NCBI GenBank assembly: GCA_018665625.1
Contig: JABJCF010000255.1
Location: 1-15,923 of the forward strand
DNA length: 15,923 nucleotides
Origin: Nitrospina sp.
GTDB lineage: Bacteria; Nitrospinota; Nitrospinia; Nitrospinales; VA-1
Direction of reading: 5' to 3'
Made by a program: the position numbers and the translations under genes. Shown one piece after another: positions 14,212 to 15,923 of the stretch (its first letter is position 1; each line of letters opens with the position of its first letter). The notes below the pieces were generated by a model that saw nothing but the letters and a program-made list of their open reading frames with translations, was not told the DNA's origin and ran no database searches.

Positions 14212-14391
14212 TTAAGCTGAGTCTCCCTCTTTTTTATTCTTACGCTGGGTAGCATCATCCTGCATGGTTTTCATCAGCAAATGCGAATGCTCTTCCGTCA
14301 GATCATTGAAATTTTTCGCTAAAATAATATTAGCACCGTTAAGCAAATTAGCGACTTCCTCCCAATCCATTTCCTTACAATTCGGTTCCAT
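14212..14391 (-). CDS. Small 59-residue acidic helical protein, divergent from the repressor
   Basis: A 59-residue ORF with ATG at 14391 is preceded by GGAAGGAAG at good distance. The product begins MEPNCKEMDWEEVANLLN and has predicted helices through ANIILAKNFNDLTEEHS and HLLMKTMQDD, with a charged lysine-rich tail. There is no membrane span, signal peptide or HTH pattern. I recognise no family. Codon choice resembles neighbouring genes and the composition is protein-like. It is transcribed away from the CI-like repressor from a promoter that overlaps the repressor's own, so it is the most probable target of that repressor. A later ATG at 14370 is an alternative start. Confidence 0.75.
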   Translation of the reverse strand: MEPNCKEMDWEEVANLLNGANIILAKNFNDLTEEHSHLLMKTMQDDATQRKNKKEGDSA

Positions 14392-14465
14392 GGCTTTCTT
14401 CCTTCCAACTCTATACGCAGCTCAGACAGCAACTCAAGCTCCCCTGAGACAAAGGATAAAGTTAG

Positions 14466-14494
14466 TTGATAGTTTAATGGTAATACTGTATTAT
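14466..14494 (+). promoter_or_regulatory. Promoter of the repressor gene
   Basis: TTGATA (14466-14471) is followed after 17 bases by TATTAT (14489-14494). The ATG lies about 38 bases downstream. The -10 box coincides with the dyad TAATACTGTATTA and with the divergent -10 box. Confidence 0.55.
14481..14493. promoter_or_regulatory. Operator-like dyad TAATACTGTATTA
   Basis: A 13-base perfect dyad (six-base arms around one base) sits exactly over both divergent -10 boxes. Further out, GTTTAAT (14472-14478) is mirrored by ATTAAAC (14501-14507), and AGTTGA (14464-14469) by TCAACT (14513-14518). This is the natural binding place for the adjacent repressor, giving autoregulation and control of the small gene. 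Confidence 0.5.
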
Positions 14495-14516
14495 AAAATA
14501 ATTAAACATAAGTCAA
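14488..14516 (-). promoter_or_regulatory. Promoter of the divergent small gene
   Basis: On the minus strand, TTGACT (14516-14511) is followed after 17 bases by TAATAC (14493-14488); a perfect TATAAT at a 15-base distance overlaps it. The small gene starts about 97 bases downstream, leaving a longer leader than the repressor has. Confidence 0.5.
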
Positions 14517-14532
14517 CTATAATATTTAAAAA

Positions 14533-15219
14533 ATGTTAAATAAATTAAACAAAAGACTAATTTATGCAAGAAAATCAAAGAGTTTGAAGCAAAATGAATT
14601 AGCCAATATTTTAAAAGTTTCTTTGCCAACCATGAATCATTATGAGAGTGGTAAACGCGCTCCAAACTCTGAACTGCTATCTAAAATAGCAACAGTATTA
14701 GAGTGTGATCCGGGTTGGTTACTTACAGGGGAAGGCGAAGCCGAGAAAACAAATGCCACGTCAAAAGACGCTGTCCCTATTCCTTCAGGATCACTGAATG
14801 GTTTCGTTCTGGTACCTCGATACAATATTGAGGCTTCTGCAGGCGGTGGGTCTATCATCCATTCAGAACAGGTTGTAGATCATCTTGCCTTTAAAGCGGA
14901 CTGGGTAAGTAAAGAATTAGGGGCCACCCCAAAAGACCTATTGCTCATCCATTCTATTGGCGATTCCATGGAACCTACCCTGCGTTCAGGAGACTTACTG
15001 TTGGTAGATAGAAACAAAGCAAAAATTAAAGGGGATGGGATTTATCTCATCAATTTTGAAGAAGGATTGATGGTAAAACGATTGGAATGGATGATGGATG
15101 GCACCGTTGTTATTCGTGGAGACAATACCAGTGTTTCCAGAGAACAAAAACTCACCGCCATTGAAATGGAAAAGCTTCATTTGCTTGGCCGCGTGGTCTG
15201 GGTTGGTAGCAAAATATAA
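14533..15219 (+). CDS. CI/LexA-like repressor: XRE HTH plus S24 peptidase
   Basis: This 228-residue protein is a two-domain transcriptional repressor. The N-terminal HTH (about 6-62: LIYARKSKSLKQNELANILKVS) binds DNA. A linker follows, then an S24 domain with nucleophile S145 in SIGDSMEPTLRSGDLLLVD and general base K182 in GLMVKRLEW. An Ala-Gly at 103-104 (ASAGGG) lies where self-cleavage occurs in LexA/CI relatives. It is therefore likely to cut itself when RecA filaments form and so be damage-responsive; that is family knowledge, not shown here. Such proteins are typical of prophages but also of host stress switches. No phage structural genes are in the window. The promoter carries an operator-like dyad, implying autoregulation. 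Confidence 0.93.
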   Translation: MLNKLNKRLIYARKSKSLKQNELANILKVSLPTMNHYESGKRAPNSELLSKIATVLECDPGWLLTGEGEAEKTNATSKDAVPIPSGSLNGFVLVPRYNIEASAGGGSIIHSEQVVDHLAFKADWVSKELGATPKDLLLIHSIGDSMEPTLRSGDLLLVDRNKAKIKGDGIYLINFEEGLMVKRLEWMMDGTVVIRGDNTSVSREQKLTAIEMEKLHLLGRVVWVGSKI

Positions 15220-15383
15220 ACGGGTTCAAGTAAGAAAAAGAATAGGCACCTCCCCTACCCTACAACCGAACAAGCCTTGTTTGATTAATCTTGAAAAGAA
15301 CGATAAACTAAAATCTAATCATTTAAACTCGTTACTTCGCATACGATTCAATACACCCTGCGAGACCGAGTCAGGAGGCAAAC

Positions 15384-15923
15384 ATGAATATGGAAGATCA
15401 TCAACAACCTCGGTTCAACCATGAAGAATGGATGGGGCGTTTTTTTCAATTTATTGAAACAGTAAAGTTGTTTTCCATTGAATTTGCACAAGCACTAAAA
15501 AACTTGTTCCAAAAAGGCCTGCTTGAAGCCTGGAAGGATTTTCGATCTATCGCCTCCAAGCTTTCTCCAGTAGATTTCTTTTTTGCAGGAACCATGTTAT
15601 CCATTGGAGCATTTGGGACCATGATTGTTCTTTCTGGAATCGGTTTATTGAGTTATCAATCTTTTTTATGGCTGCAAAGCGGGGTGTGGACAGAATATCC
15701 GATGCTGACTGTTTTCAACTTTATTTTTGAAAATACGCCTCTCCACCAATGGATCATTAACCCTGAGTCATGGGTTGGAATGCAAAAGTTGTTTTTATGG
15801 TTTTTGGAAACCATTCCTGTATCACTTGCATTGATGGTACCCGGGATTTCATTGGCAATCACAGCAATGAGCATATTTATTGCGGCCATGTTATTTCGAT
15901 TCTACCAATTAAAGAAAATGCAA
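15384..15923 (+). CDS. Membrane protein of unknown function, cut by the window edge
   Basis: An ATG at 15384 is preceded by AGGAGG five bases away, the best ribosome binding site in the window. The frame stays open for 180 codons to the end. The first 60 residues are soluble and amphipathic (MNMEDHQQPRFNHEEWMGRF, then FQFIETVKLFSIEFAQAL). Membrane spans follow at about 66-92 (FFFAGTMLSIGAFGTMIVLS region) and 137-170, with an aromatic-rich loop (FLWLQSGVWTEYPMLTVFNF) between. No family is recognised. It follows the repressor by 164 bases in the same direction; that gap holds no clear terminator or gene. It may belong to the repressor's unit, but this cannot be decided. Confidence 0.75.
   Translation, partial: MNMEDHQQPRFNHEEWMGRFFQFIETVKLFSIEFAQALKNLFQKGLLEAWKDFRSIASKLSPVDFFFAGTMLSIGAFGTMIVLSGIGLLSYQSFLWLQSGVWTEYPMLTVFNFIFENTPLHQWIINPESWVGMQKLFLWFLETIPVSLALMVPGISLAITAMSIFIAAMLFRFYQLKKMQ

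Noticed and set aside
15098..15424. Plus-strand 108-residue frame overlapping the repressor end
   Set aside because: It overlaps both the repressor and the membrane gene in another frame, with no binding site and atypical composition.
14533..15923. Prophage or integrated element at the right end
   Set aside because: A CI-like repressor alone is insufficient. No integrase, att duplication, phage structural gene or composition shift is visible in the window.

Overview
The window comes from a motile bacterium with a Gram-negative style envelope and a moderately AT-rich genome. It carries a FliG switch protein, a small lipoprotein, the murein terminating enzyme MltG and a siroheme nitrite/sulfite reductase. 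The gene mix and the reductase–HEPN–TusA fusion would fit a Nitrospinota-like or deep proteobacterial lineage. That placement is inference from gene content only. No insertion sequence, CRISPR array, integrase or att duplication is visible.

Left part (1-4520): a tRNA-Pro(GGG) gene with its terminator is followed on the minus strand by a Cys/Trp-rich 92-residue protein and, just after it, a possible 23-residue membrane microprotein. Next come a single-domain response regulator (+) converging on an HDOD-domain protein (-), a CBS-pair protein (+), and a secreted TPR protein (+). A bidirectional terminator separates the TPR gene from a 55-residue lipoprotein gene (-). An uncertain 60-residue ORF lies upstream of the lipoprotein. 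A GcvR-like double-ACT protein (+) closes the segment, followed by a 200-base spacer rich in inverted repeats.

Middle (4521-8182): a solitary fliG on the minus strand stands opposite a plus-strand group. That group is a methionine-rich membrane protein, a class I SAM methyltransferase overlapping it by 4 bases, and a second small membrane protein. An ICMT-type membrane methyltransferase on the minus strand converges on the group.

Right-centre (8183-14198): one tight plus-strand run encodes a siroheme reductase fused to a HEPN-like helical region and a TusA domain, then YicC, guanylate kinase, HisC and MltG. Gaps are 6, 51, 7 and 21 bases, so an operon mixing nitrite/sulfite reduction, RNA/GTP metabolism, histidine synthesis and murein processing is likely.

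Right end (14199-15923): a CI/LexA-like repressor (HTH plus S24 peptidase) diverges from an overlooked 59-residue gene. Their predicted promoters overlap across a dyad, which suggests a self-regulated, possibly damage-responsive switch. The start of a membrane protein with a near-perfect Shine-Dalgarno site runs off the right edge. No stretch longer than 300 bases lacks a gene; the main spacers are described as regulatory or structured elements.
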